DNA from: an uncultured Bacteroidales bacterium
Lineage (GTDB): Bacteria > Bacteroidota > Bacteroidia > Bacteroidales > Muribaculaceae
Assembly (NCBI GenBank): GCA_902777835.1
Contig: CACYVC010000023.1
Span: forward strand, 1-64,000
Reading direction: 5' to 3'
Length of the DNA stretch: 64,000 bases
Shown here: positions 8,225 through 17,084 of the stretch, one piece after another
Layout: each line of letters opens with the position of its first letter
How positions within the stretch are numbered: position 1 is the first letter of the stretch
Program-made: the position numbers and the translations under genes
The notes under the pieces: generated by a model
Told to the model about the DNA's origin: nothing
What the model saw: only the letters and a program-made list of their open reading frames with translations
Database searches by the model: none

Positions 8225-10132
8225 TTAGAAAACTTTAATAGCATCGAAGTGGCAACGCGACTGACACATACCGCAGCGGATGCACTTGAATGGATTAATA
8301 ACATGAGGTTTGCGAACATCGCCCATAATAGCATCGGCAGGACAATTGCGTGCGCAAGCGCCACAGCCTTTACACTTCTCTGGGTTAACGGTGTAGGTCA
8401 AGAGAGCCTTACATTGCTTAGCGCGGCAAGTGTGCTTCTTAACGTGCTCTACATATTCATCATAGAAATTGTCGATTGTTGACAATACAGGGTTTGGAGA
8501 GGTCTGACCAAGTCCACAGAGTGCAGTATCCTTAATGGTTGCTGCGAGCGACTTCAGGTGATCAATATCTTCCATAGTGCCCTTGCCCTCAGTGATGCGG
8601 GTCAAAATCTCAAGCATGCGCTTATTTCCGATGCGGCAGGGAGTACACTTACCGCAAGACTCACCAACGGTGAACTCAAGGTAGAACTTGGCAACCGATA
8701 CCATACAGTCGTCCTCGTCCATAACAATCATACCACCCGATCCCATCATTGAGCCAGCAGCTCCAAGACTCTCGTAGTCGATAGGGATGTCAAGATGTTT
8801 CTCGGTCAAGCAGCCTCCTGAAGGACCACCAGTTTGAACAGCCTTAAACTTCTTGCCGTTTTTCACGCCACCACCGATGTCGTAGATAATCTCGCGCAAG
8901 GTAGTGCCCATTGGAACCTCGATAAGGCCCACATTATTGATTTTACCTGCCAAAGCAAATACTTTAGTACCCTTCGACTTCTCGGTTCCGATTGAAGCAA
9001 ACCAATCGGCGCCCTTAGTCAAGATGATGGGCACGTTGGCAAGGGTCTCAACATTGTTAACGTTGGTAGGATATCCCATGTAGCCACTCTCAGCTGGGAA
9101 TGGAGGTTTAAGGGTTGGCTCACCGCGCTTACCTTCCATAGAGTGAATAAGAGCTGTTTCCTCACCACAAACGAAAGCGCCAGCACCATAGCGAATCTCA
9201 ATGTCAAAATCAAAATCACTGCCCATGATTTGCTTGCCAAGCATGCCATATTCACGAGCCTGCTCAATAGCAATCTTCAGGCGGTGTACTGCCAATGGAT
9301 ACTCGGCACGGATGTAGATGAGTCCCTCACTGGCACCAATGCAGTAACCGCACAATGCCATTGCCTCAATTACTGAGTGGGGGTCACCTTCCATGATTGA
9401 GCGGTCCATAAACGCTCCAGGGTCACCCTCGTCAGCGTTACAAACCACATACTTGTGCTCGGCCTGATAGTTGCGTGCGAAGCCCCACTTCATACCAGTT
9501 GGGAAGCCTGCACCACCACGTCCGCGGAGTCCCGCCTTCTTAATGATGTCAATAACCTCCTCAGGGGTCTGGTTCTGCAATGCGTTAGAGAGTGCTGCAT
9601 AACCGTCGCGAGCAATATACTCAGCAATGTTCTCGGGATCGATAAGACCGCAGTTACGCAGTGCAACACGCTTCTGCTTGCGGTAGAAGTCCATGTGCTT
9701 AGAGTCGCTTACATGCTCTTGAGTCTTGGGGTCAACATAAAGCAGACGCTCAACGCGACGACCACCAATGACGTGCTCCTTAATGATCTCGTCGGCATCC
9801 TCGGGTTTTACCTGAGTGTAGAAAGTATTGTCAGGCATCACCTTAACAATAGGGCCTTTCTCACAGAAGCCGAAACATCCGGTTACAATCACATCAACCT
9901 TATTGGCAATGCCATTAGCTTCAATGGCAGCCTTGAGGTTTTCGACAATTTTCGCACTGCTCGAAGCCTTACAGCCAGTACCACCGCAGCAGAGCAACTC
10001 AATGTGCTCAGTGCCAACGGCCAGTCCACAGCTTTTCTCACTCTCAGCAGCATAACTCAGTTCACGAACATTCAGGTTCGCCTGAGCTTTTTTCCTGAAT
10101 TGAATCAAGTCTTCAAAGTTCAAGGTTTTCAC
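8225..10132 (-). CDS. hydB: NADH-binding subunit HydB of bifurcating hydrogenase
   Basis: HydB is the NuoF-like subunit that binds FMN and NAD(H) and passes electrons to HydA. The 635 residues contain an N-terminal thioredoxin-like [2Fe-2S] domain (Cys 48/49, 54, 86, 90), the NADH/FMN site (GLRGRGGAGFPTG, 201-213), the NuoF [4Fe-4S] motif CGKCTPC (493-499), and two C-terminal ferredoxin motifs (CKGCGAC, CIRCGMC). The start is GTG at 10132; no better ATG is in frame. It is the first gene of an operon with the HydA-HydC fusion. Together they resemble trimeric HydABC reduced to two polypeptides. Confidence 0.93.
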   Translation of the reverse strand: MKTLNFEDLIQFRKKAQANLNVRELSYAAESEKSCGLAVGTEHIELLCCGGTGCKASSSAKIVENLKAAIEANGIANKVDVIVTGCFGFCEKGPIVKVMPDNTFYTQVKPEDADEIIKEHVIGGRRVERLLYVDPKTQEHVSDSKHMDFYRKQKRVALRNCGLIDPENIAEYIARDGYAALSNALQNQTPEEVIDIIKKAGLRGRGGAGFPTGMKWGFARNYQAEHKYVVCNADEGDPGAFMDRSIMEGDPHSVIEAMALCGYCIGASEGLIYIRAEYPLAVHRLKIAIEQAREYGMLGKQIMGSDFDFDIEIRYGAGAFVCGEETALIHSMEGKRGEPTLKPPFPAESGYMGYPTNVNNVETLANVPIILTKGADWFASIGTEKSKGTKVFALAGKINNVGLIEVPMGTTLREIIYDIGGGVKNGKKFKAVQTGGPSGGCLTEKHLDIPIDYESLGAAGSMMGSGGMIVMDEDDCMVSVAKFYLEFTVGESCGKCTPCRIGNKRMLEILTRITEGKGTMEDIDHLKSLAATIKDTALCGLGQTSPNPVLSTIDNFYDEYVEHVKKHTCRAKQCKALLTYTVNPEKCKGCGACARNCPADAIMGDVRKPHVINPFKCIRCGMCQSRCHFDAIKVF

Positions 10133-10223
10133 TGGGTAAATTTCTTGTTTTAGTTATTAGTTGAAAAGTATTAATTTATCTTCATTCTATTACCCCAAAT
10201 AGTAGGGAATCCAAAAATTCCCA

Positions 10224-10231
10224 CAAAGTTA
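10224..10231 (-). promoter_or_regulatory. -7 box upstream of hydB
   Basis: TAACTTTG on the minus strand, about 90 nt before the GTG start. No convincing -33 element. Confidence 0.5.
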
Positions 10232-10337
10232 CGTACATTATTTTAAATAATGGTAAAAAAATAGTGATTTAACAACTTTTTAAGATTACTCTAAAGCCTT
10301 ATATAAAGGGCATATAATAAAACATTTCAATAAATAT

Positions 10338-10368
10338 TTTGATATTTGTCAAAGATGCTGTAAATTTG
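10338..10368 (+). promoter_or_regulatory. Promoter of polysaccharide export gene
   Basis: TTTG at 10338-10341 and TAAATTTG at 10361-10368 are 19 nt apart, in good agreement with the Bacteroidetes consensus. The predicted leader is about 40 nt. Confidence 0.65.
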
Positions 10369-10412
10369 CAAGCGGATATCTATTTCAGACATTAATTTAA
10401 ACCATAAATGAT

Positions 10413-11222
10413 ATGAAATCAAAATTATTATTACTCCTGTCAGTTGTAGCACTTTTTTTCTCTAGCTGCAACACCACTAAGGACATCCCCTACATGATTG
10501 GTGCCAACCAATTGCCACCAGAAGTGCTTCAGTCGGCCGCCAAAGCCAGTGACCCAGTTGTTATGCCAGGCGACATGCTGCAAATCAACGTCATCAGCTC
10601 CAACACCGAGGCTGTGAAACCATTTAACAAGATTGACTACGTCCACAACATTGGTGGCAACAGCAATATCAGCAGTGGTGGCGAGAACTCGATGTACTAC
10701 TATCTAGTTGATGAAAAAGGCAACATTGAATTCCCATTGCTTGGCACGCTACATGTGGGCGGTATGAGCAAAAGCGCTACCGAGAACTATATCGCCTCGC
10801 AAATCTATCCTCGCTACCTCACCGAGAGACCAAGCGTAGAGGTAAGATTCCAAAACTTCAGAGTCTATATTCTGGGAGAGATTAAAAATCCAGGTGAGAT
10901 TAAAGCAACAAACGGCCGTCTAAACCTGCTTGAAGCCATTGCAAAAGCTGGAGATCTCACCATTCATGGCCGCCGCGACAATGTGATGATTGTTCGCACC
11001 AATAGTGATGGCAGCCGCTCAATCCAAACTGTGAACATGAACGACAAGAACATGATCGTCTCACCAAGCTTCAATCTGCAGCAAAACGATATCATCTACG
11101 TTGAGCCCAACAGTTCACGTGCGCGCCAGTCTTGGAACGTACCCCCAGCGCTGTCCTTAGGAATGTCATCGGTAGGCACATTAATCTCAATTGCCACCTT
11201 CATCATCACATTGACCAAGTAA
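10413..11222 (+). CDS. Polysaccharide export lipoprotein, Wza/SLBB family
   Basis: This is an outer-membrane polysaccharide export protein of 269 residues. A signal peptide ends in a lipobox (FFSSC, Cys 19). It has a polysaccharide export domain (MPGDMLQINV through PLLGTLHVGG) followed by an SLBB-type segment (YILGEIKNPGEI, LLEAIAKAG). A C-terminal hydrophobic stretch near 245-268 resembles the outer-membrane helix of Wza. No Wzc kinase or glycosyltransferase genes lie nearby, so it is detached from any capsule cluster here. It has its own promoter and terminator and looks monocistronic. Confidence 0.9.
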   Translation: MKSKLLLLLSVVALFFSSCNTTKDIPYMIGANQLPPEVLQSAAKASDPVVMPGDMLQINVISSNTEAVKPFNKIDYVHNIGGNSNISSGGENSMYYYLVDEKGNIEFPLLGTLHVGGMSKSATENYIASQIYPRYLTERPSVEVRFQNFRVYILGEIKNPGEIKATNGRLNLLEAIAKAGDLTIHGRRDNVMIVRTNSDGSRSIQTVNMNDKNMIVSPSFNLQQNDIIYVEPNSSRARQSWNVPPALSLGMSSVGTLISIATFIITLTK

Positions 11223-11252
11223 GATTGATGTCAATTTTTTGAGAAAAAGAAT

Positions 11253-11289
11253 ACACCACCCTTCGCTATGAATGGGTGGTGTCTTTTTT
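11253..11289 (+). terminator. Terminator after polysaccharide export gene
   Basis: A 9-bp perfect stem (11253-11261 with 11274-11282) followed by a run of seven T. Confidence 0.9.
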
Positions 11290-11331
11290 TCTGCACTGGG
11301 AATATCACACCAGATTTGAGAGGTTGTTTTT

Positions 11332-11493
11332 TCAATTTGCTACGAAACCATCAAGTCCTGGCTCGCTGATTGCGGTAACGGTGTAAGCTCTAGCAAATTG
11401 CTTGAGGAAATTAATTGTGGAGAGCTTTGGTCCATGCTCTACTTGATCCTCGTGTGTTTGAAATTTTAATTCTTCGGTGTAGTTTTCTTGCAT
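11332..11493 (-). CDS. Small conserved-looking protein, 53 residues
   Basis: This short frame begins with ATG at 11493, preceded at normal spacing by AGAAAGG as a ribosome-binding site, and ends with TGA at 11332. The product starts MQENYTEELKFQTHEDQ and ends LDGFVAN. It is soluble, mixed in charge, and has a helix-like centre (INFLKQFARAYTV). Codon use resembles neighbouring genes and there is no other gene in this 430-nt gap. I do not recognise a function. Whether it is real depends on homologs in related genomes. Confidence 0.6.
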   Translation of the reverse strand: MQENYTEELKFQTHEDQVEHGPKLSTINFLKQFARAYTVTAISEPGLDGFVAN

Positions 11494-11651
11494 AGGCAGC
11501 CTTTCTTTAATGAGTTATACACATTTATAACGCACTTAACCACCTATTATTATTTCAAATAGAGATATTTTTTTGAAAAAGTTATTAACAGGTCAGAATA
11601 AAGAGAATTGAGTTTCTGGGGTTGGCAATCAAGGGTTAAGGCAGCCTATAA

Positions 11652-13349
11652 CTAAGGATACTGCAAATTATGCTTCCTGAACTGATCAATATCAATTTGC
11701 TTGAGCCCGCAACTGTCAAGCGGCAGCAAATCGTTATGGTCGTTGATATACAATCGTTTATGGGGCATAAAGGCCTTGTTGCTAAGCGACAAAGCATCTT
11801 CTTTGTATGGAGAATAAATACCGCTAAGATCGAGCAATGTATGGAACACCACCATATTGGTAGATATTGGCGCACTAACATGAGCCTTAAGTTGGGCGAC
11901 TGCATCAGGATAATTGCTGCTATAATATTGTGAAGTCCATACCAGCAATGGAACTCTTAATTGATAGTAGGTGGGCAACGGCGAAGCATGGAGGAAACGT
12001 CCTCTGTCGTCGTCAAAGATGTCCTCTCCATGGTCGCTAGTGAAGACAACAGCACTACTCACACCCTTAGCATCTACCAAGTGTATTATAGACGATAGTA
12101 CCTTGTCAGTATTTACAATGGAATTGTCATAGGCATTGACAAGCTGTTTGCGATATACCTTTTCGGCAGAAATCACATTATCTGGTTTGAAGACCGCATC
12201 ACTTTTAGGATAACGGTCCTTGTAATTGAAATGCGAGCCATACATGTGCACAACAATAAACAATTTGCCGCCTTTGTAACTGTCTAATCGTTGCTTCACA
12301 CAATCAACCAACTCATCATCATAATTATTGACCGCAAACGACACCTTATCTTTCAAGAATTTAACCTCGTGAGCCTCACAGCCAAAGGCATCGATAAACG
12401 AGTGATTGCGACGCTGATTGCTATAGAACGCCGTCTGATATCCTGCTTCTTTATAGGCTGTGATAATCCCCTTGCGATAATAAAGACTATCATATTGCTC
12501 ACTTCCAGCACACGACATGAGCATTGGAACACTCTTGTGGGTGGTGTTTGACATCGTTATTGCGTCACGATACACCACAAGCCCATTAAGTGAACTAGTG
12601 CCAGGATTGGTGTTTCGGTTGTAGCCATAGAGGCTCCAGTTGTCGGCGCGCGATGTTTCACCTATGACAAGGACATAAATTTCGGGCAAGGAATCTTGCC
12701 TTAAGTTTTTAGCTTGATAAGAGAAATTTCTTGACGTGAATTCATAATTCTGCTGCTTGGCAAAACGGTTAATGGCTATGCCCACGTTGTATGTGCCATT
12801 GATCGGGAATACATCGTTTTGTGCCTTAAACCTCCTATCGCTAAAAACGTTTATTATCATTAAAATAGCACCTATAGCCAAGACAGGCAATGACCATATG
12901 CGTTGGCGGCGACGGAAGCGGTCAGTAAGCGTGGTCTCGGCTCGCCATGACACTATCGACATAGCAATGCCAAAACCATAAACCACAACAACAAAAATCA
13001 CTGCCACAAGTAAATTCGACAGCAGTTCAGTCGCCTCACCAGGATTGGTAGTGAGCACATTAAGGAACATATCCACTGCTATTGGCGACTCGCCATATAG
13101 CCACAGCAGCACAATTTGGAAAGCGCCTACAAACATGAACCAAAATAAGCACCAAAACGGTTTTCCGGGTTTCTTAGCCAGTGTAAACACAAAGGCATAA
13201 AAACCTAGCGGCAACACAATCTGAACAATACGCGTAAGCAGCGATGTCGATTCGGTGAAGAACATGAAGATATTGGGCAATATCGCCATGATCACAAAGA
13301 GCCAGTAAATATAGCTCTGATTAGTGAATATGTGTTTAAAACGCTTCAT
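11652..13349 (-). CDS. Phosphoethanolamine transferase-like inner-membrane enzyme (sulfatase fold)
   Basis: Related to EptA-type lipid A phosphoethanolamine transferases. Several N-terminal membrane helices (about residues 10-150) are followed by a periplasmic alkaline-phosphatase-fold domain. Visible motifs are VIGETSRADNWSLYGY (metal-binding Glu), NTTHKSVPMLMS (nucleophile Thr region) and FTSDHGED (metal-binding Asp and His). The open frame reaches 13400, but MKRFKHIF at 13349 has GGA just upstream and matches family starts; this start overlaps the end of the upstream beta-barrel gene by 14 nt. The substrate is inferred, probably lipid A or another surface glycolipid. Confidence 0.85.
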   Translation of the reverse strand: MKRFKHIFTNQSYIYWLFVIMAILPNIFMFFTESTSLLTRIVQIVLPLGFYAFVFTLAKKPGKPFWCLFWFMFVGAFQIVLLWLYGESPIAVDMFLNVLTTNPGEATELLSNLLVAVIFVVVVYGFGIAMSIVSWRAETTLTDRFRRRQRIWSLPVLAIGAILMIINVFSDRRFKAQNDVFPINGTYNVGIAINRFAKQQNYEFTSRNFSYQAKNLRQDSLPEIYVLVIGETSRADNWSLYGYNRNTNPGTSSLNGLVVYRDAITMSNTTHKSVPMLMSCAGSEQYDSLYYRKGIITAYKEAGYQTAFYSNQRRNHSFIDAFGCEAHEVKFLKDKVSFAVNNYDDELVDCVKQRLDSYKGGKLFIVVHMYGSHFNYKDRYPKSDAVFKPDNVISAEKVYRKQLVNAYDNSIVNTDKVLSSIIHLVDAKGVSSAVVFTSDHGEDIFDDDRGRFLHASPLPTYYQLRVPLLVWTSQYYSSNYPDAVAQLKAHVSAPISTNMVVFHTLLDLSGIYSPYKEDALSLSNKAFMPHKRLYINDHNDLLPLDSCGLKQIDIDQFRKHNLQYP

Positions 13350-14520
13350 TAATTCCAAAAATAAACGCACTCTCTCCATCGCGGCCAAAGCCATAATCAA
13401 GCCTGATATTTACATGCTTGCGAAATGCCCATCTGAGCCCCACACCGGCATTGGGCAGGAAATGCATCGAATGAGAGTCGTGAAACACGGTGCCTCCGCC
13501 AGCCCACACCACCATGCCAAGCCATTTCCACACATTCTGACGCAGCTCTACCACGCCAGTCATCATGTGCTTGTCGCGGTAACGACCGTGGTAGTATCCG
13601 CGCATGTTGTTGCTATCGCCAAGCAGGGCCATCGTGGCCCAAGAGGGAGTGCCATAGTTAAACAATGCTCGCATGTCGGCTGCAATAATTGCCCCACGCC
13701 ATGCTTTTTTATATATAGAGAACCGTAAATCGGTCCTTGTAAATCCATAATCTCCATTCCACATAAATCTGGGGAAGAACACTTGACTAAAGTGGAGATA
13801 AACACCTTTTGTAGGTTCGGTAACGTAGTCACGAGTGTCGTAATCGAGAGTTAATCCCACTCCGTAGTTACGTTGATGCAGCGATTGACCCTCGATCAAC
13901 TCGGGTATTGCTATCGAGTCGGCGCGATTATACTCCCAATGGATATATGGTCCTGCATACAGCCCATCAGCGATACGAAACAAGAAGTTGGTGTTAAACA
14001 TCGCTCGGAACTGTTTCATACGAACCTTATTATCATTGTCTTTGCCATTGACAAAACGCATACCCCAAAAGTAGGCAGGCATATATTCCATCCTCAACAA
14101 GGTATTTATGCGGTATTTGTCGGCAGCGACAATCATATTATTTTGCGCATTGAACGACCAAAATTTTTTCGTCGACACATCAGCCTTAACCGAAAAGTTG
14201 GAAGGCGGCAAAGGAGAATGGCACCCCTTAATCATATAGCTATAATTACCAACGACACCTACTCCAAACCCCGCCATACTATCATAATGAGGACCGCCTA
14301 TTATGCTCAAACCAGTTGATGCTTCTTCATCATCAGCATCAAGGTCTCCAGCAATATAACTCAATACGGTCTTAAAAAAGCCTTTTTTACGAGCTAAAGT
14401 ATCGGGTGCAGTAACCATTGTTGTATCTTGAGCTTTAATCAAACTCACCGACGATACAACTATCAGCAATGACAATATTGACCATAGTTTCTTCACCTTT
14501 TGACACTGTTGTTCACTCAT
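13336..14520 (-). CDS. Outer-membrane beta-barrel protein, BamA/TamA (D15) C-terminal type
   Basis: A 394-residue protein with a signal peptide ending near residue 30 (SVSLIKAQ), followed by amphipathic strands typical of the bacterial surface antigen barrel. The family-like segment GDSNNMRGYYHGRYRDKH lies near residues 300-317, and the chain ends in Phe, as expected of BAM substrates. No POTRA domains are present, so it is not BamA itself. It overlaps the downstream phosphoethanolamine-transferase-like gene by 14 nt, which suggests coupled translation. Role unknown; envelope biogenesis is an inference. Confidence 0.8.
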   Translation of the reverse strand: MSEQQCQKVKKLWSILSLLIVVSSVSLIKAQDTTMVTAPDTLARKKGFFKTVLSYIAGDLDADDEEASTGLSIIGGPHYDSMAGFGVGVVGNYSYMIKGCHSPLPPSNFSVKADVSTKKFWSFNAQNNMIVAADKYRINTLLRMEYMPAYFWGMRFVNGKDNDNKVRMKQFRAMFNTNFLFRIADGLYAGPYIHWEYNRADSIAIPELIEGQSLHQRNYGVGLTLDYDTRDYVTEPTKGVYLHFSQVFFPRFMWNGDYGFTRTDLRFSIYKKAWRGAIIAADMRALFNYGTPSWATMALLGDSNNMRGYYHGRYRDKHMMTGVVELRQNVWKWLGMVVWAGGGTVFHDSHSMHFLPNAGVGLRWAFRKHVNIRLDYGFGRDGESAFIFGINEAF

Positions 14521-14530
14521 AAAAAACTTG

Positions 14531-14538
14531 CAAAGATA
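14531..14538 (-). promoter_or_regulatory. -7 box of beta-barrel gene, very short leader
   Basis: TATCTTTG on the minus strand ends 10 nt before the ATG at 14520, so the leader should be only a few nt. It is divergent from the box at 14581. Confidence 0.55.
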
Positions 14539-14580
14539 AGAATTTTTCTTGAAAACAGAGCAATGTTAAAAAGTAATGTG

Positions 14581-14588
14581 TAATTTTG
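14581..14588 (+). promoter_or_regulatory. -7 box of chromate transporter genes, very short leader
   Basis: TAATTTTG lies 9 nt before the ATG at 14598. No clear -33 element. An ATG within the frame at 14589 would fall at the transcription start. Confidence 0.55.
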
Positions 14589-14597
14589 CATGTTGTT

Positions 14598-15179
14598 ATG
14601 AGAACAAATTTATACTTGCAGCTATGGCTCACGTTCATGAAGATTGGTGCGTTCACCTTTGGCGGTGGATGGGCTATGATATCAATTATTGAGCGTGAGA
14701 TAGTTGACAACCACAAGTGGATTAACAAGGATGAGTTTCTCGACCTGCTTGCTATTGCACAGGCTATGCCCGGCATACTGGCGGTGAATATCGCTGTGGT
14801 AATTGGCGACCGGCTACGTGGAGTGAAGGGCAGCATGGCGGCCGCCTTCGGCACAATATTACCATCGTTTTTAATAATACTTGCCATCGCCATCTTCCTT
14901 ACCCCTGAGACCATCAAGAACAATGAGGTGCTCACGCGCATCTTCAAGGGCATAAGACCAGCAGTTGTGGCACTTATAATTGCTCCCGTTATTACCACTG
15001 CTCGCGCTGCAAAAATCAGTTGGAAAACCATCATCATCCCCGTGGCTGTAGCAGGATTAATATACTCTGGGTTACCTGTGGTATCAAACCCAATTCTCTA
15101 CATCATTTTAGGCGGAATAGGCGGCTACATCTACTACACCCACGTCACACTCAAGCAACGAGAGGAGGGTGAGCAATGA
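14598..15179 (+). CDS. Chromate transporter, first half (CHR domain)
   Basis: A membrane protein of 193 residues containing one CHR domain. The signature FTFGGGWAM near the N-terminus and QAMPGILAVN are typical. Chromate/sulfate transporters of this kind are either one long protein or two short ones with opposite membrane topology; here the second half follows with a 4-nt ATGA overlap, so the two are translationally coupled. ATG 14598 (MRTNLYLQ) was chosen over 14586 because of the promoter box. The substrate in this organism is unproven. Confidence 0.88.
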   Translation: MRTNLYLQLWLTFMKIGAFTFGGGWAMISIIEREIVDNHKWINKDEFLDLLAIAQAMPGILAVNIAVVIGDRLRGVKGSMAAAFGTILPSFLIILAIAIFLTPETIKNNEVLTRIFKGIRPAVVALIIAPVITTARAAKISWKTIIIPVAVAGLIYSGLPVVSNPILYIILGGIGGYIYYTHVTLKQREEGEQ

Positions 15180-15718
15180 GTATATACCTGAAACTCATTT
15201 GGGCCTACTTGAAGATTGGACTCTTCGGTTTTGGCGGAGGCTACGCTATGCTCTCGCTAGTGCAGAACATAATAGTGGAAAACGGATGGCTCAGCAGCCA
15301 AATGTTCACCGACATCGTCGCCATCTCGCAGATGACTCCAGGTCCCATAGGTATCAACAGCGCCACCTACATTGGCTATGTCACCACTGGCAACGTACTT
15401 GGCTCGATAATCGCCACACTCGTTGTTGTACTACCACCCTACCTGCTCACACTATATGCCAGCCATTACATCACCCGCCACAGCGACAGCACAATCATCA
15501 AGGGTGCCTTCATGGGGTTGCGGCCAGTAGTAGTGGGACTAATCGCCAGCGCCGCTTTGCTGTTGATGAACAAGGAGAATTTTGGCATTGCTGGCAGCAG
15601 CCAGCAGCTGATTTCCATCGCAATTTGCGTAGCATCATTTTGCACTGTGTATTTCACTAAAATTCACCCTATTATCGTAATAATCATGGCAGGAATCGCC
15701 GGCTTCTTTCTATTTTAA
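15176..15718 (+). CDS. Chromate transporter, second half (CHR domain)
   Basis: This is the paralogous partner of the preceding gene, 180 residues. It contains LFGFGGGYAML and ISQMTPGPIGINSATYIGY, the CHR signature, and about five hydrophobic segments. It starts inside the stop codon of the first half (ATGA). The two halves probably form the functional heteromeric transporter. The 7-bp repeat before folC follows. Confidence 0.88.
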   Translation: MSIYLKLIWAYLKIGLFGFGGGYAMLSLVQNIIVENGWLSSQMFTDIVAISQMTPGPIGINSATYIGYVTTGNVLGSIIATLVVVLPPYLLTLYASHYITRHSDSTIIKGAFMGLRPVVVGLIASAALLLMNKENFGIAGSSQQLISIAICVASFCTVYFTKIHPIIVIIMAGIAGFFLF

Positions 15719-15749
15719 AAAAATATTCTGTATGTTGCGATGTCATCGC

Positions 15750-15774
15750 AACTGACAACTCAAAACTGACAACT
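15750..15774 (+). repeat. 7-bp-period AACT repeat before folC
   Basis: AACT at 15750, 15757, 15764 and 15771, an exact 7-bp period, ending 2 nt before the folC ATG. The same family as the run before hydG. Confidence 0.75.
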
Positions 15775-15776
15775 CT

Positions 15777-17084
15777 ATGATATATCAAGACGCCATCAAC
15801 TATCTCTACAAGCAGTTGCCCGCCTTTGAGCGACAAGGAGCTAGCGGTTACAAACCAGGACTTGGCACTGCAATCGCTCTTGACAACTGGCTAGGCAACC
15901 CACATCGTGCCTACCCCTGCATCCACGTGGCGGGCACCAACGGCAAAGGATCGGTCGCCAATATGCTTGCTGCAACACTGCAAGCAAGCGGATACCGTGT
16001 GGGATTGTTCACATCGCCACATTTGGTAGATTTTCGTGAGCGCATCCGTGTAAATGGCAAGATGATTGCCAAGCGCACAGTGAGCCGATTTGTGGAGCGA
16101 TGGCTAGATAGCAATCTGCCGTGCGAACCATCATTCTTTGAGCTCACTACGGCAATGGCTTTTGAATATTTCAAGCAACAAAAGGTAGACTTTGCCGTCA
16201 TCGAGGTTGGCCTTGGCGGCCGTCTCGACAGCAGCAACATCATCACACCCATCCTGAGCGTGATCACAAATATTTCAATCGACCACACGCAGTTCCTTGG
16301 CAACACCCTTGCCGAGATTGCCAGCGAGAAGGCCGGAATTATCAAACCAAATGTTTCTGTGGTTGTGGGCGAAGCCGATAAAATCGAAGTTCGCGAGGTG
16401 TTTGAACGCACAGCGCGCGAATATCACTCCCCTATCATTATCGCTAATGATAAGCCCATTGTGAAAAAATCGACAAAAAACAGCGATGGCACTTTAGCAA
16501 TTTTCACCAATGACGACACTTTATCCTGCCAACTTAGCGGCGACTATCAAGTTACAAATGTCAATACTGTGCTTCACGCCATCAATGTACTGAAAAATAA
16601 TGGTGTGAAAATTAAGAAAAGTGCAATAAAGAAAGGCCTAGCACATGTGTGCCAATTCACTGGCTTTATGGGCCGATGGATGGTTATTGGCAAAAACCCC
16701 ACTGTGATTTGCGACGCAGGCCACAATGCTGGAGCGTGGAAGATACAGTCACGGCAACTGCAAGAGTTGGAATGTGACCATTTACATGTCGTATTAGGTT
16801 TTTCGGCCGACAAGGATATTGACACGGTGCTCGGCATGATGCCCAAAGATGCCATATACTATTTCACACAAGCACAATCATCACGCTCGATGAAAGCGCA
16901 AGAATTGCAGGCTCTCGCATCCAAACACGATTTGAAAGGCGATTATTATCCTATCGCACTTAATGCCTATAAAGCAGCCCTAAAAGCCGCCCAACCCAAC
17001 GATGCAATCTTTGTGGGTGGTAGCTTTTATGTGTTAGGAGACTTGTTCAAAAACAAATCAGTCCTTAAATCGATTCAGGGTTAA
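15777..17084 (+). CDS. folC: Dihydrofolate / folylpolyglutamate synthase
   Basis: A cytosolic Mur-ligase-fold enzyme that adds glutamate to dihydropteroate and reduced folates. The P-loop HVAGTNGKGSVANM lies near residues 50-63, followed by LFTSPHLVDFRERI (folate site) and EVGLGGRLDSSN. The later DAGHNAGAW and GGSFYVLGDL segments match the C-terminal domain. The 435-residue length is normal. The stop codon overlaps the convergent stop of the hybrid sensor gene by 3 nt, with no space for a terminator between them. Confidence 0.95.
   Translation: MIYQDAINYLYKQLPAFERQGASGYKPGLGTAIALDNWLGNPHRAYPCIHVAGTNGKGSVANMLAATLQASGYRVGLFTSPHLVDFRERIRVNGKMIAKRTVSRFVERWLDSNLPCEPSFFELTTAMAFEYFKQQKVDFAVIEVGLGGRLDSSNIITPILSVITNISIDHTQFLGNTLAEIASEKAGIIKPNVSVVVGEADKIEVREVFERTAREYHSPIIIANDKPIVKKSTKNSDGTLAIFTNDDTLSCQLSGDYQVTNVNTVLHAINVLKNNGVKIKKSAIKKGLAHVCQFTGFMGRWMVIGKNPTVICDAGHNAGAWKIQSRQLQELECDHLHVVLGFSADKDIDTVLGMMPKDAIYYFTQAQSSRSMKAQELQALASKHDLKGDYYPIALNAYKAALKAAQPNDAIFVGGSFYVLGDLFKNKSVLKSIQG

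Noticed and set aside
14598-15718. Split chromate transporter considered a broken gene
   Set aside because: Two-part chromate transporters with coupled halves are a normal arrangement; both halves have complete CHR domains.
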